Source of the DNA: Bacillus sp. SB49
Lineage (GTDB): Bacteria > Bacillota > Bacilli > Bacillales > Halobacillaceae
Length of the DNA: 64,000 bases
Direction of reading: 5' to 3'
Assembly: GCF_000469135.2 (NCBI RefSeq)
Contig: NZ_CP048117.1
Coordinates: 1,959,501 to 2,023,500 of the forward strand
The position numbers and the translations under genes are program-made. Positions 8,048-17,264 of this stretch are shown here, in pieces (the first letter of the stretch is position 1; every line of letters begins with the position of its first letter). The notes beneath the pieces were generated by a model, which worked only from the letters and a program-made list of their open reading frames with translations, was not told the DNA's origin and searched no databases.

Positions 8048-9122
8048 TTCCAATCACCTCATTCATCCAACATCTCAAAGCATCCATGATTACCTCGTCA
8101 TCCACTTGTTGAACTACCGGTTGACCGATGGAATCAAGAAGCACAAAATTAATGTGCTGGTGTACTGTCTTTTTATCCCATTTCATGCGATGGACAAGCC
8201 TGTCACTATTCAGCGTTTTCAGGATAGAAAGGGGGTAACCATTTGCGTTGAGCCAGTTTACATATTCTTTTTCCGGTAAATCAGAACCAAGTACCTTGCT
8301 GCTTAATCGAAAAGCGAAGGATAATCCTATCGCTACCGCCTCACCGTGTGTCACTTCTCCATAACCAAGTTCCGATTCCACTGCATGAGCCAAGGTGTGA
8401 CCCAAGTTGAGATATTTCCGAACGCCGGCTTCTTTTTCATCCTGCTCAACGATGGACGCTTTGACGCGTATGCCTTTTTTTAAATCTGTTTGAAGCTGAG
8501 CTGAAGAGAGGCGGGACACATTTGTTTCAAGCACTTCCTCCACCCATGCTGCATCGCTGAGAAAAGCGTGTTTAATTACTTCTCCATACCCGGAGCGGAT
8601 CTCTTTCTCCGGCAGTGTTGTAAGAGTTTCCAGATCATAAATGACGTGTACGGGGCTGTAAAAGCTGCCGATCAAATTCTTTCCCTGCGGGTGATTGATC
8701 GCGACTTTACCACCGACGCTGCTGTCATGGGCGAGAATGGTTGTCGGCATCTGTACATAAGGAACTCCCCTTAGGTAGGTAGAGGCAACAAAGCCCGCCA
8801 GATCACCAATCATCCCCCCGCCGAGAGCAATGATAAGAGCACGGCGGTCCAGTTTCGCTTCCACGCATCTATCAAGGAGATAGCTGTACTGATCCATGCT
8901 TTTCGAGCCCTCACCTGCGGGTACAACAGCAGTGTGTACGGATCCGATCGAACCCACCGCTCTTTTAACCTCCTCTAGATACCTCCCGGCGACGGTTTCA
9001 TCCGTGATGATTAAAACTTGGGAATAATCACCCTCCAGGAGAGTCGTCATCCGATGTCGTATGCCTTCTTCTATCGTTACATCATAGACATGTGTACTGG
9101 AATGGATGCGTATGGTGGCCAT
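8040..9122 (-). CDS. aroB: AroB, 3-dehydroquinate synthase
   Basis: 360 residues. Converts DAHP to 3-dehydroquinate with bound NAD and a divalent metal. NAD-binding GGGMIGDLAGFVAS (about 100-113), GGKVAINHP, NLIGSFYSP, YGEVIKHAF (metal-ligand Glu), LNLGHTLAHAVE (metal-ligand His) and THGEAVAIGL (metal-ligand His) are all present. The start follows AAGGAG. It begins 1 nt after aroC and overlaps aroH by 8 nt, inside the aro operon. Confidence 0.97.
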   Translation of the reverse strand: MATIRIHSSTHVYDVTIEEGIRHRMTTLLEGDYSQVLIITDETVAGRYLEEVKRAVGSIGSVHTAVVPAGEGSKSMDQYSYLLDRCVEAKLDRRALIIALGGGMIGDLAGFVASTYLRGVPYVQMPTTILAHDSSVGGKVAINHPQGKNLIGSFYSPVHVIYDLETLTTLPEKEIRSGYGEVIKHAFLSDAAWVEEVLETNVSRLSSAQLQTDLKKGIRVKASIVEQDEKEAGVRKYLNLGHTLAHAVESELGYGEVTHGEAVAIGLSFAFRLSSKVLGSDLPEKEYVNWLNANGYPLSILKTLNSDRLVHRMKWDKKTVHQHINFVLLDSIGQPVVQQVDDEVIMDALRCWMNEVIGNE

Positions 9123-9123
9123 A

Positions 9124-10293
9124 TCAGAAACTCCTTACTTCTTTACGATAGTCATCGACTGCCCGCTTCAATCGTGGGAAATAGTCGGACGGGAATTCCT
9201 CCGTAATTGCTTTTGCCAGTTCGAATGCAACCACATGCTCCATGACCACGGACGCAGCCGGTACCGCACAGGAGTCCGATCGTTCAATGCTCGCGCTGAA
9301 CGGTTCTTTTGTTTCAATGTCCACACTTTGAAGCGGTTTATATAAAGTAGGGATCGGTTTCATGACACCTTTTACTACAATCGGCATTCCGGTCGTCATG
9401 CCGCCTTCAAAACCTCCGAGACGGTTGGTTCTACGTGTGTACCCTTCTTCCTTACTCCAGAGTATTTCATCGTGGACCTGGCTTCCAGGACGGCGTGCAG
9501 CCTCAAAACCGATTCCGAATTCCACCCCTTTATAGGCATTGATACTCATGACGCTTCCAGCAATCTTCGCATCAAGTTTACGGTCATATTGAACGTAAGA
9601 GCCGATTCCAGCAGGCATCCCTTCTACATACACTTCCGTCACTCCGCCGATGGAGTCCCCTTCCTTCTTCGCTTCATCGATCGCCTGCATCATCTTTTCA
9701 GCCGCTTCTTTATCAAAAGTTCTGACAGGGGACGCTTCGGATATATCGCGACGCTCAGCAAGGGTCATCGTTTCATCCACTTCACTTACGATTCCAGCGA
9801 TTTCACGGACATAACCCGTCACCTCAATACCAAGTTCTTTCAGCAGCACCTTAGCTACAGCACCTGCAGCAACGCGCGCTGCTGTTTCACGGGCTGAAGA
9901 TCTCTCCAGGACGTTTCGCATATCCCTGTGTCCATATTTCATGCCTCCGTTCAAATCGGCATGACCCGGACGGGGTTTAGTAACGGTGCGGCGGATGTTA
10001 CCCGTGTCTTCAGGAAGAGGGTCCTCGCCCATGATATCCGTCCAATGCTTGAAGTCATCATTATGTACGACGAGCGTGATTGGTGAACCGAGCGTGTATC
10101 CATGACGCACACCGCTTGTTACTTCTACCAGATCTTTCTCAATCTGCATTCGTTTTCCGCGGCCGTACCCGCCCTGCCTGCGAATCAAGGATTCGTCTAT
10201 TTGTTCTCTTAATAATGGTAAGTGGGATGGAACTCCTTCTATGATTGTCGTCAACTGTTTTCCGTGTGATTCACCTGCTGTTAAGTAGCGCAT
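9124..10293 (-). CDS. aroC: AroC, chorismate synthase
   Basis: 389 residues. Makes chorismate from EPSP with reduced FMN. Signature stretches are GESHGKQL near residue 7, [32 protein letters not shown] and the [16 protein letters not shown] signature, all intact. It is first in the aro operon (aroF in B. subtilis). The GGAGG box is 11 nt from the ATG, longer than the neighbours use, but no nearer start exists and the [12 protein letters not shown]-terminus is that of the family. Confidence 0.97.
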   Translation of the reverse strand: MRYLTAGESHGKQLTTIIEGVPSHLPLLREQIDESLIRRQGGYGRGKRMQIEKDLVEVTSGVRHGYTLGSPITLVVHNDDFKHWTDIMGEDPLPEDTGNIRRTVTKPRPGHADLNGGMKYGHRDMRNVLERSSARETAARVAAGAVAKVLLKELGIEVTGYVREIAGIVSEVDETMTLAERRDISEASPVRTFDKEAAEKMMQAIDEAKKEGDSIGGVTEVYVEGMPAGIGSYVQYDRKLDAKIAGSVMSINAYKGVEFGIGFEAARRPGSQVHDEILWSKEEGYTRRTNRLGGFEGGMTTGMPIVVKGVMKPIPTLYKPLQSVDIETKEPFSASIERSDSCAVPAASVVMEHVVAFELAKAITEEFPSDYFPRLKRAVDDYRKEVRSF

Positions 10294-10457
10294 ATATTTA
10301 TGAACCTCCTGTTATTCACTTTCGCACGTTAAACCGTGTAAGTGTTATGAATTTTAGATACTACTATATCATATGGTCCTGCGTTTGTGGCGAATAAAAT
10401 GCTTATTTTTTGAAAAAATTCGTAAAACAAGGAGGAAGAACGGTTATTCTGTCGGGA

Positions 10458-11231
10458 TCACTGCTGTTTCTGATAGAAAAACGTATCGTACACCTGAAAT
10501 CCGTACGATTGTGGAGAGAAGATCTGTTCTGTGCTGCCCACAAAAAAGATTCCATCTGAGTTTAGTGATCTGCTGAAACGATGATATACCTTTTCCTTCG
10601 CTTCCTCGGTAAAATATATAAGGACATTCCGGCACACAATCAAGTCAAACCCTTCCTCATACGAATCCGACAGCAAATTATGACTACGAAAAGTCACACA
10701 TTTTTTTATCGCCTGATCAACAAGGTACTCCGAACCTACCTTCGTGAAGTACTTTTCTTTTATATCCGGCTCTACTTCTTTGAGGGATCGTTCATGATAC
10801 TTTCCATCCCTCGCCTTAGCAAGAGCGTTGCGGTCCAGATCTGTCGCCAGAATCGAAACATTAGAAAGCGATGTATGCCTGTCTAAAATCATAGCAAGTG
10901 TGTAAGGTTCTTCCCCCGTGGAGCAGGCCGCACTCCATATTTTAAGCTTTTTTTTCTTTTTCAACAAAAACGGAATAACTTTTCTCTCCAATACTTCAAA
11001 CCGTGTCCGGTTACGATAAAATTCAGACACGTTAATGGTCATTCGATCCAGGAATTCATCAAGGAGAGCCGCGTCCTTCTCGAGACTGGAAAAATACGCA
11101 CGAAACGATGAATGGCCCCGTTTGTCCCTTAGTGAAGTAAGGCGCCTTTTCATCTGCGCTTCCTTATATAATGATAAATCAATGCCGGTCTTGTGATTGA
11201 TCTGTTGAATAAACTGTTCGTAATCGGTCAT
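10458..11231 (-). CDS. cheR: CheR, chemotaxis receptor glutamate methyltransferase
   Basis: 257 residues. Transfers methyl from SAM to receptor glutamates during chemotactic adaptation. An N-terminal helical domain (about 1-75, with [12 protein letters not shown]) precedes a Rossmann methyltransferase domain with the SAM motif [18 protein letters not shown] (about 110-127), an acidic strand ILATDLD and the VCRNVLIYF motif. The start follows GAGGAGATTGG. It lies between ndk and aroC as in B. subtilis, away from the main chemotaxis operon. Confidence 0.94.
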   Translation of the reverse strand: MTDYEQFIQQINHKTGIDLSLYKEAQMKRRLTSLRDKRGHSSFRAYFSSLEKDAALLDEFLDRMTINVSEFYRNRTRFEVLERKVIPFLLKKKKKLKIWSAACSTGEEPYTLAMILDRHTSLSNVSILATDLDRNALAKARDGKYHERSLKEVEPDIKEKYFTKVGSEYLVDQAIKKCVTFRSHNLLSDSYEEGFDLIVCRNVLIYFTEEAKEKVYHRFSRSLNSDGIFFVGSTEQIFSPQSYGFQVYDTFFYQKQQ

Positions 11232-11356
11232 TCTTCCAATCTCCTCGCCAATAGGTTCTTCCTAAGGGTACTCTACATAAAAGGGATTGTAAATGTTCAA
11301 GAATTCAGAACTTTCCACTTGTTTAATAACACTGGTATCGTTCTCAGATTAAATAT

Positions 11357-11390
11357 AAAAAAAGCCGACCTCTGTATAGGACGGCTTCTT
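11357..11390 (-). terminator. Rho-independent terminator downstream of ndk
   Basis: Minus-strand hairpin with arms AAGCCG and CGGCTT (11382-11387 and 11362-11367, extended by an inner CC/GG pair) followed by seven T, placed 6 nt after the ndk stop. Confidence 0.75.
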
Positions 11391-11395
11391 TGTAT

Positions 11396-11845
11396 TCATT
11401 CATATACCCAATTTGAGATGTCTTTGTCATAGGAGAGGATTTCCTCTTCCTTGAAGAACAAGCCGATTTCCCGCTGTGCGCTTTCCGGTGAATCAGAACC
11501 GTGGATAATATTTTTCCCTACTATCACACCGTAATCTCCTCTTATCGTTCCAGGAGCTGCTTCTGAAGGCTTCGTCGAACCCATCATCTGACGTGCCGTC
11601 AAGATAATGTCCTCCCCTTCCCATACCATTGCAAATACAGGACCTGAGGTGATGAAATCAACCAATTCGCCGAAGAATGGTTTTTCCTTATGTTCTCCGT
11701 AATGTTCTTCTGCCAATTCAGCGGGGATCTTCATCAGCTTTGCCCCTGCCAATTTAAAGCCTTTTCTTTCGAACCTTGCCGTAATGTCACCGATCAAATT
11801 TCGTTGTACACCGTCTGGTTTTACCATCAAAAAAGTCTTCTGCAT
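11396..11845 (-). CDS. ndk: Ndk, nucleoside diphosphate kinase
   Basis: 149 residues. Transfers gamma-phosphate between nucleoside triphosphates and diphosphates through a phosphohistidine. The [14 protein letters not shown]-terminus, the central [11 protein letters not shown] segment and the catalytic H115 in [12 protein letters not shown] identify it. I chose ATG 11845: AGAGGTG is 6 nt upstream, whereas the GTG three codons earlier is part of that box. It stands between hepT and cheR with its own terminator, and a cre-like palindrome lies upstream at 11871-11884. Confidence 0.97.
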   Translation of the reverse strand: MQKTFLMVKPDGVQRNLIGDITARFERKGFKLAGAKLMKIPAELAEEHYGEHKEKPFFGELVDFITSGPVFAMVWEGEDIILTARQMMGSTKPSEAAPGTIRGDYGVIVGKNIIHGSDSPESAQREIGLFFKEEEILSYDKDISNWVYE

Positions 11846-11870
11846 GACATACACCTCTTTATGTATTATG

Positions 11871-11884
11871 TGAAAGCGCTTTTA
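11871..11884. promoter_or_regulatory. Possible catabolite-responsive element upstream of ndk
   Basis: TGAAAGCGCTTTTA is a near-perfect palindrome agreeing with the Bacillus cre pattern (TGWAARCGNTNWCW type), 26 nt upstream of the ndk start in the ndk-hepT gap. Position just before the gene would fit CcpA repression of ndk. The match is by eye only and single cre-like sites occur by chance. Confidence 0.35.
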
Positions 11885-11933
11885 ATAAGTGCCATAAAAA
11901 AGTCTAACAAACAATGAAGGGAAAGGCAATAGA

Positions 11934-12905
11934 TCATGCCCTTCTTTTTCCAATATACTTGGCGATCCCCTTCAATGTTTGTTTCGCTCTTCCTGCAGGC
12001 AGTTTTGCCAAGGATTCATAGGCTTTCTTTAAATAGCGATCACTTATTTCCAATGACTGCTCAATGGAACCGTTTGTCTGGACTGTTTGAACGATTGGAC
12101 GAAGTTCCTCTTCATTTACATCTTCTTTTTGAAGAAAGGCTTTAGTCAGCTGATCCTTGAAGGTTGGATCCTGCATGGAAAACAGTACGGGCAATGTGAT
12201 ATTTCCCTGAAGCAGATCACTGCCGGCAGGTTTTCCAAGTTCCTCTTCGGAAGCTGTAAAATCAAGAACATCATCTATAATCTGATAAGACATCCCAACA
12301 TTATATCCATATTCATAAAGAGCTTTTTCCTGTTCGGGCTTTACATCCGAAGCAATGGCTCCAAGCCGACAGCTTGCTGCGATTAATAGGGCTGTCTTCC
12401 TTTTGATACGCCGCAGATAAACCCTTGTATTCTGCTCTACGTTATATTTATCCTTGATTTGTTCAATTTCACCAAGGCACAGCTCCACCATTGTCTTGGC
12501 GAGAATTTGATGTGCTCTAGGATTGTTCAATTTGGACAAATTCTCCAAAGACCGCGCAAAAATGTAATCACCGGTGTACATTGCGATGCGGTTATCCCAT
12601 CGCGCTTTGATGGTTGGTTCCCCACGCCTCAACTCCGCTTCATCAATGACGTCATCATGGACGAGGGAGGCAGTATGTATGAGTTCCAAGGATACCGCAA
12701 CTGCTTTCATCCGCTCGATATCATAGTGGCCGAACTTACCACCTAGAAGAACGAAAACAGGGCGGATCCTTTTGCCTCCCGCCTTCAGGAGTTGGCTTGA
12801 AGCCTGTCTTAACACGTCATTGTCTGACTGGATCGTATCATTGACGGCCTCTTCCATGATTGCTAGATCATTTTTTAGAAACGAGTAAATCATTGCTAGT
12901 TTCAT
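11934..12905 (-). CDS. hepT: HepT, heptaprenyl diphosphate synthase component II
   Basis: 323 residues. Catalytic subunit of the two-component long-chain prenyltransferase making the C35 side chain of menaquinone-7. It has GGKRIRPVFVL (about 43-53), the first aspartate-rich motif DDVID (84-88) in HTASLVHDDVIDEAELRRG and the second, QIIDDVLD (about 213-220), that bind magnesium diphosphates. It needs HepS, encoded two genes upstream. The start is preceded by AAGGATG. hepS-menG-hepT run in one direction with tiny gaps, forming a menaquinone tail operon. Confidence 0.95.
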   Translation of the reverse strand: MKLAMIYSFLKNDLAIMEEAVNDTIQSDNDVLRQASSQLLKAGGKRIRPVFVLLGGKFGHYDIERMKAVAVSLELIHTASLVHDDVIDEAELRRGEPTIKARWDNRIAMYTGDYIFARSLENLSKLNNPRAHQILAKTMVELCLGEIEQIKDKYNVEQNTRVYLRRIKRKTALLIAASCRLGAIASDVKPEQEKALYEYGYNVGMSYQIIDDVLDFTASEEELGKPAGSDLLQGNITLPVLFSMQDPTFKDQLTKAFLQKEDVNEEELRPIVQTVQTNGSIEQSLEISDRYLKKAYESLAKLPAGRAKQTLKGIAKYIGKRRA

Positions 12906-12917
12906 TGCGCTTCATCC

Positions 12918-13628
12918 TTAAGTTTGCTTTTGACCCATATGCATGGCAGCGACGCCGCCGGTATAGGATTTTACGTTGACGTTATGAAATCCGACTTCTT
13001 TAAACATTGCCTTTAATTCTGCTTTACCAGGAAAATCTTTCGCCGATTCGTGAAGCCAGCTGTACTCCTGATAGCTTTTAGCAAACAGCTTACCGAAAAT
13101 CGGCATGATGTTACCAAAGTAAAAATAATAAAGTCTTTTGAACACAGGATTGGTCGGCTGTGATGTCTCCAAGCAGACGACCTTTCCACCAGGCTTAACG
13201 ACCCGGTACATTTCTTTTAACACCTGTCGGTAATCGGGAACGTTCCGAAGACCGAAGCCGATGGTCACGAAGTCAAAAGAATCGTTCTCATAAGGAAGTT
13301 CCATTGCATTACCATGCTGAAATTCCACCTGTTTGACCCGGCGCGCAAGCTTCTTCTTAATACCGACCGAAAGCATATTTTCGCTGAAGTCAAGACCGAT
13401 CACTTTCCCGTCCTTACCAACCGCATCCGCAAGTGTCATTGTCCAATCGCCCGTGCCGCAGCACAGGTCCAACACACAGTCTCCCCGACGCACGTTCATT
13501 CTTCGCATGACATCTTTCCGCCATAGCCGGTGCTGCTGGAAAGAAATGATGGAATTCATGCTGTCATATTGATTGTAAATTTTTTCAAAAACGTTGTGTA
13601 CACGCTCTTCCTTCGTTTGTGGCTGCAT
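12918..13628 (-). CDS. menG: MenG (UbiE), demethylmenaquinone methyltransferase
   Basis: 236 residues. SAM-dependent C-methylation of demethylmenaquinone, the last step of menaquinone synthesis. The UbiE/COQ5 signature [19 protein letters not shown] (about 21-39), SAM motif [12 protein letters not shown] (52-63), a [13 protein letters not shown] segment and the [22 protein letters not shown] tail are present. It lies 3 nt after hepS; GAAGAGGG precedes the ATG. Called menH, gerCB or ubiE in older Bacillus nomenclature. Confidence 0.95.
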   Translation of the reverse strand: MQPQTKEERVHNVFEKIYNQYDSMNSIISFQQHRLWRKDVMRRMNVRRGDCVLDLCCGTGDWTMTLADAVGKDGKVIGLDFSENMLSVGIKKKLARRVKQVEFQHGNAMELPYENDSFDFVTIGFGLRNVPDYRQVLKEMYRVVKPGGKVVCLETSQPTNPVFKRLYYFYFGNIMPIFGKLFAKSYQEYSWLHESAKDFPGKAELKAMFKEVGFHNVNVKSYTGGVAAMHMGQKQT

Positions 13629-13631
13629 GTT

Positions 13632-14435
13632 CTAACCCTCTTCCGCTGTCTTTCGATGATTAAATTGATGATGAATTGCTGTGTGTACATAATCCTTCAA
13701 CCAGTTAAAATGAATCGGCAACTGGGAAACAGCCGATTCCAAGCGCAGGACATGACTTTGCAGCATTTGTTCTAAATTGAGGAGTACCTGGCTGTTGCTT
13801 CCAAACAACCCGGGCCGCTTCGTAAGTACGTCCATGAGCGGTGAAAAATTCCCTGCCTGGTAACTCCGCTTCTCCTCCATAAGCTTCTTGGCTAAGAGCC
13901 AGTCGCCGGCCATATCATTGATTGCCGTCTTCTGCACATACGAGGCAACCCTTTGAATAAGCAGGGACTCTATCTTCTTCACACTTTCAAGGAATTCTTG
14001 GAAAGAATCCACGTCTTTGTAATATAGCTCCATCTTCCACTCATTGATTTCCTTTATTGCTCCTGCAAGCGTGTGGATCATCGGGATATCATCGAGTTGG
14101 GACAACAAGTAGTAATACAGGCCGCTGTAATAATCTCCCGCAAGCACGGTGAGCTGCCTCGTTCTGACAGTTTCCCTGTCATCATCCTCTTCCGATAATG
14201 TGACGAGATCGTGCGTATCAAGGGCGATCTGCACGAGCATGGTCGTTATAATATACTGTTCTTTTTTTACTTCAGAAAGGTTTGTGTGATCCATGATTGA
14301 CGAAAGAATGACAAGTTTGTCTTCATCGATGGTAGGTTCAGGTATAAAGCGGACCAAATAAGGATGCCGAACCTTTGATGCGATTTTCTGTTTGAGTTCC
14401 TTTATATTGTTATCTGCAGAATTCAACGTGATCAC
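13632..14435 (-). CDS. hepS: HepS, heptaprenyl diphosphate synthase component I
   Basis: 267 residues with the chosen start. Non-catalytic regulatory subunit that sets product length of HepT. ELKQKIASKVRHPYLVRF, PTIDEDKLVILSS, DTHDLVTL and LAGDYYSGLYYYLLSQL match the Bacillus HepS/HEPPP component I pattern. The frame is open 16 codons further upstream without ribosome site; I chose GTG 14435 because AGGAAGGG ends 5 nt before it. A TTG three codons later (14426) with AGGTGA is an alternative. It sits 88 nt after mtrB and is translationally close to menG. Confidence 0.88.
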   Translation of the reverse strand: MITLNSADNNIKELKQKIASKVRHPYLVRFIPEPTIDEDKLVILSSIMDHTNLSEVKKEQYIITTMLVQIALDTHDLVTLSEEDDDRETVRTRQLTVLAGDYYSGLYYYLLSQLDDIPMIHTLAGAIKEINEWKMELYYKDVDSFQEFLESVKKIESLLIQRVASYVQKTAINDMAGDWLLAKKLMEEKRSYQAGNFSPLMDVLTKRPGLFGSNSQVLLNLEQMLQSHVLRLESAVSQLPIHFNWLKDYVHTAIHHQFNHRKTAEEG

Positions 14436-14523
14436 CTGATCCCTTCCTGAAACGATGTTGACCCGAATCTGATTATAGCACAAATTCGTCCGTCATCTGT
14501 ATGTATAGTATGCCGCAAGTGGG

Positions 14524-14748
14524 TCAATCCGCTTCGTTTGTCATCTCTCCGTGACTTGTCTGAATGACAGCTTTCCCTCTCACTTTCACTGCTGATGTAT
14601 GTTCTGTAAACTGGGCAATCATAACTTCGCCCTTATCCAGTTTTTCCGAGTGATGGAACCGTGTGTCCGTACCGCGTGTTAAACCGATGACGTTGACACC
14701 GTCCTCCAACGCTTTAATAACGAAAAAATCATTGTTTGGTGCTGACAT
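14524..14748 (-). CDS. mtrB: MtrB (TRAP), trp RNA-binding attenuation protein
   Basis: 74 residues; forms an 11-subunit ring that binds GAG/UAG repeats in leader RNA when loaded with tryptophan, terminating or blocking trp genes. [34 protein letters not shown] and [10 protein letters not shown] match B. subtilis TRAP, with the RNA-contact residues at K36, K55 and R57 (K37, K56, R58 there). ATG 14748 lies 7 nt after AAGGAGGC; a GTG two codons earlier is within the spacer. In B. subtilis mtrB follows folE (mtrA); here it follows hup directly, and the trp operon is also absent from this aro cluster. Confidence 0.95.
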   Translation of the reverse strand: MSAPNNDFFVIKALEDGVNVIGLTRGTDTRFHHSEKLDKGEVMIAQFTEHTSAVKVRGKAVIQTSHGEMTNEAD

Positions 14749-14880
14749 GTTCACGCCTCCTTCTTTATCAATACTATCTCTTACAAGGGGGGCTTTGTCA
14801 AAACATCCACCTTGTGGGCGATGAGACCAGATGCCTTTCTTATCTCCATTATGGACAGCCTTTTCTTTTTCTAACGGAAT

Positions 14881-14911
14881 AAAAAGAAAAAAGGGTGCTT
14901 ATGCACCCTTT
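14881..14911 (-). terminator. Rho-independent terminator downstream of hup
   Basis: Minus-strand hairpin: arms AAGGGTGC (complement of 14903-14910) and GCACCCTT (complement of 14891-14898) with a 4-nt loop, then TTTTCTTTTT. It separates hup from the mtrB-hepS-menG-hepT genes, which therefore need their own promoter. Confidence 0.88.
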
Positions 14912-14932
14912 CTTCAAGCCCTATGTAGCTGT

Positions 14933-15205
14933 TTATTTAACTGCATCTTTAAGGGCTTTACCAGGTTTGAAAGCTGGTACTTTGCTAGCAGAGATTTCAA
15001 TCTCTTCTCCAGTTTGCGGGTTACGGCCTTTACGTGCCGCGCGCTCACGAACTTCAAAGTTACCAAATCCGATAAGCTGGACTTTGTCACCATCTTTAAG
15101 TGAATCCATGATAGATTCGAATACAGAATCTACAGCTTGTGTTGCGTCTTTCTTAGAAAGATCTGCTTTTTCAGATACTGCGTTGATAAGATCTGTTTTA
15201 TTCAT
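14933..15205 (-). CDS. hup: HU family DNA-binding protein
   Basis: 90 residues. Nucleoid-associated HU dimer that bends DNA (hbs in B. subtilis). [20 protein letters not shown], the [21 protein letters not shown] signature (about 43-63, including the RNP tip of the DNA-binding arm) and the [15 protein letters not shown] tail are canonical. ATG 15205 has GGAGGTGAA ending 5 nt upstream. Expressed alone: strong promoter and structured leader upstream (15206-15331), strong terminator downstream. Confidence 0.97.
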   Translation of the reverse strand: MNKTDLINAVSEKADLSKKDATQAVDSVFESIMDSLKDGDKVQLIGFGNFEVRERAARKGRNPQTGEEIEISASKVPAFKPGKALKDAVK

Positions 15206-15240
15206 GATATTCACCTCCTCCCAAGAAGGTTAAACTCATT

Positions 15241-15331
15241 AAAGCGACGGAATGCCGCTTCAAATGTTTATTTTAGCGGTCATCTCTTTGATGACATGCC
15301 TTATAATAAACGAGTTTTCTCTGAAATTCAA
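15241..15331 (-). promoter_or_regulatory. hup promoter and structured 5-prime leader
   Basis: The 15206-15567 gap without a gene holds the hup upstream region and the end-of-spoIVA terminator. On the minus strand TTGAAT (complement of 15326-15331) and TATTAT (complement of 15303-15308) are 17 nt apart, a good sigma-A promoter. Downstream of it the leader can form two hairpins: GTCATC/GATGAC (15279-15295) and AAGCGGC/GTCGCTT (15241-15260), ending just before the ribosome site. Confidence 0.55.
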
Positions 15332-15537
15332 TAGACAACCCTTTTAAAATCGCGTAACAATGCGATTTCAGAGCTGAATCACCCCTCACTTAAAGGACGG
15401 ATTACCATAAATGGATTTTACTAGCAACAACCTCTAAACACTGTCACATCAAGGTTTTCAGCCATTTTTCTATTGTTACATTGCTAAATACGACGCCGAT
15501 GGAAGAAACTCCTTCCTATCAAAGATTTTTTTCCGAA

Positions 15538-15570
15538 AAAAAATTAAAAACGGCCCCATCGGAGCCGTTA
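15538..15570 (-). terminator. Rho-independent terminator overlapping the spoIVA stop codon
   Basis: Minus-strand hairpin AACGGCTCC-GAT-GGGGCCGTT (15551-15569) followed by a T-rich tract. The first arm begins at the spoIVA TAA codon. Confidence 0.8.
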
Positions 15571-17046
15571 AAGTATGATCGCTATCATGCCGCCGGAGCC
15601 TTCATTAATGATTCTTTCCAGCGTTTCCTGCAGTTTATATCTTGCATTTTCAGGCATCAATGCGAGCTTAGCCTGAATACCTTCCCTCACAATAGAGCTC
15701 AGGGAACGACCGAAAATATCTGAATTCCAAATCGAAAGCGGGTCCTCTTCGAAATCCTGCATTAAATACCTTACAAGTTCTTCGCTTTGTTTTTCGGTTC
15801 CGATAATCGGGGAAAATTCGGACTGGACATCAACTTTAACCATATGAATCGACGGAGCGACTGCTTTGAGACGAACGCCGAACCTTGATCCTTGACGGAT
15901 GATTTCAGGCTCATCAAGCCTCATATCCTCCAAGGTTGGCGCAGCGATGCCATAGCCTGTCTGTTTGACCATCTGTAGAGCATCCGCGACCTGGTCATAC
16001 TCTCTCTTCGCATGAGAAAAGTCCTGCATGATCTCAAGGAGATGATCTTTCCCGCGGATTTCCTCTCCGACGATTTCCTTCAGCACCTGATCGTATAACT
16101 GTTCCGGGGCCTGCAGGTCGATTTCTGCGACTCCTTCTCCAAGATCCATACCGGATATATGTGCTCCTGTAATATATTCATACTGATCGAAGTTACCTAC
16201 GACGGTATCGACATCACGGAGTCGCTTAATATCTTTAACCGTCTCTTCAATCGCTTCCTGAAGGTTGTTTCTCAGCCAGTGCCTATTGTCCAGTACCATG
16301 ACCCAGCTTGGAAGGTTTACATTTACTTCAAGCACAGGAAACTCAAATAACGCTTCACGAAGGACGCTTTGGACATCCTGTTCCCTCATACTCTCTACAG
16401 ATAATGCAAGAACAGGAATATCATATTTCTCAGAAAGGTTTGCCCTCAGCTTCTCCGTGTTCGGATGATGAGGCTGCGCCGAGTTGACGACCATGATAAA
16501 CGGTTTGCCTACTTCTCTTAGTTCATCGACAATTTTTTCTTCTGCTTCTACGTAATCCTGCCTGCTGATCTCACCGATGGTCCCATCCGTGGTCACAACA
16601 ATTCCGATGGTTGAATGCTCCTGTATAACCTTCTGCGTCCCAATTTCCGCAGCTTCATGGAAAGGAATGGCTTCTTCATACCATGGCGTGTGGATCATAC
16701 GTGGTCCATGTTCATCTTCATAACCGATCGCACCGTTCACAGCATAGCCGACACAGTCGACCATACGGACACGAATATCAAGGTGGTCATCGATGTTAAT
16801 CGTTGCCGCCTGATTTGGTACGAACTTCGGCTCTGTAGTCATAATCGTTTTCCCGGCAGCACTCTGCGGAAGCTCATCCAAAGCGCGTTCACGCTCCGCT
16901 TCATCTTCCATATTCGGAAGCACTACAAGCTCCATGAATTTCTTTATAAATGTTGATTTACCCGTACGCACTGCCCCAACGACCCCTAAATAAATGTCTC
17001 CATTCGTCCGTTTGGAAATATCACTGAAGATATCAACCTTTTCCAA
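15568..17046 (-). CDS. spoIVA: SpoIVA, spore coat morphogenetic ATPase
   Basis: 492 residues. ATP-driven protein that polymerises on the forespore surface as the basement layer of the coat and is also needed for cortex formation. Walker A GAVRTGKS lies at 24-31 and the Walker B-like MVDCVGY about 100; the long C-terminal part follows. The start is TTG at 17046: GGGAGGGG lies 5 nt upstream and the protein then begins EKVDIF as in B. subtilis SpoIVA, with the same length of 492. The frame is open 11 codons upstream with no ribosome site. A sigma-E-like promoter lies at 17098-17127. Confidence 0.96.
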   Translation of the reverse strand: MEKVDIFSDISKRTNGDIYLGVVGAVRTGKSTFIKKFMELVVLPNMEDEAERERALDELPQSAAGKTIMTTEPKFVPNQAATINIDDHLDIRVRMVDCVGYAVNGAIGYEDEHGPRMIHTPWYEEAIPFHEAAEIGTQKVIQEHSTIGIVVTTDGTIGEISRQDYVEAEEKIVDELREVGKPFIMVVNSAQPHHPNTEKLRANLSEKYDIPVLALSVESMREQDVQSVLREALFEFPVLEVNVNLPSWVMVLDNRHWLRNNLQEAIEETVKDIKRLRDVDTVVGNFDQYEYITGAHISGMDLGEGVAEIDLQAPEQLYDQVLKEIVGEEIRGKDHLLEIMQDFSHAKREYDQVADALQMVKQTGYGIAAPTLEDMRLDEPEIIRQGSRFGVRLKAVAPSIHMVKVDVQSEFSPIIGTEKQSEELVRYLMQDFEEDPLSIWNSDIFGRSLSSIVREGIQAKLALMPENARYKLQETLERIINEGSGGMIAIIL

Positions 17047-17097
17047 AGGATCCCCTCCCAAATAAAATTTCACCATCATACAAGCCTAGACAATCTA

Positions 17098-17127
17098 ATT
17101 CTATGACGTCGCCCTACCGTAATATGC
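17098..17127 (-). promoter_or_regulatory. Predicted sigma-E promoter of spoIVA
   Basis: On the minus strand GCATATT (complement of 17121-17127) and CATAGAAT (complement of 17098-17105) are 15 nt apart. This agrees with the mother-cell sigma-E pattern (KMATATT and CATACAMT) and with sigma-E control of spoIVA known from B. subtilis. Confidence 0.6.
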
Positions 17128-17227
17128 ACAAATTCGAGAAGTAAAATGAGAAGCGTTTGGTAAATCATAGATTGATAACTTCGTCGGACCGTTACATATC
17201 ATTAAGGATGATTTCGTTTAATCATAT

Positions 17228-17259
17228 GAAAAAACCGCTCCCTTATGCAGGAAGCGGTA
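17228..17259 (-). terminator. Rho-independent terminator downstream of yphF
   Basis: Minus-strand hairpin with ACCGCTTCC and GGGAGCGGT arms (17234-17258) followed by six T, ending 6 nt before the yphF stop region. It separates yphF from spoIVA. Confidence 0.8.
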
Positions 17260-17264
17260 AGAAT

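Noticed and set aside
10294-10457. Search for a T-box or riboswitch upstream of aroC
   Set aside because: The gap is short and shows no T-box motif, specifier loop or strong terminator; only a TATAGT-like element is visible.
15206-15567. Gene in the 362-nt hup-spoIVA gap
   Set aside because: No open frame with a ribosome site; the gap holds the hup promoter and leader and the spoIVA terminator.
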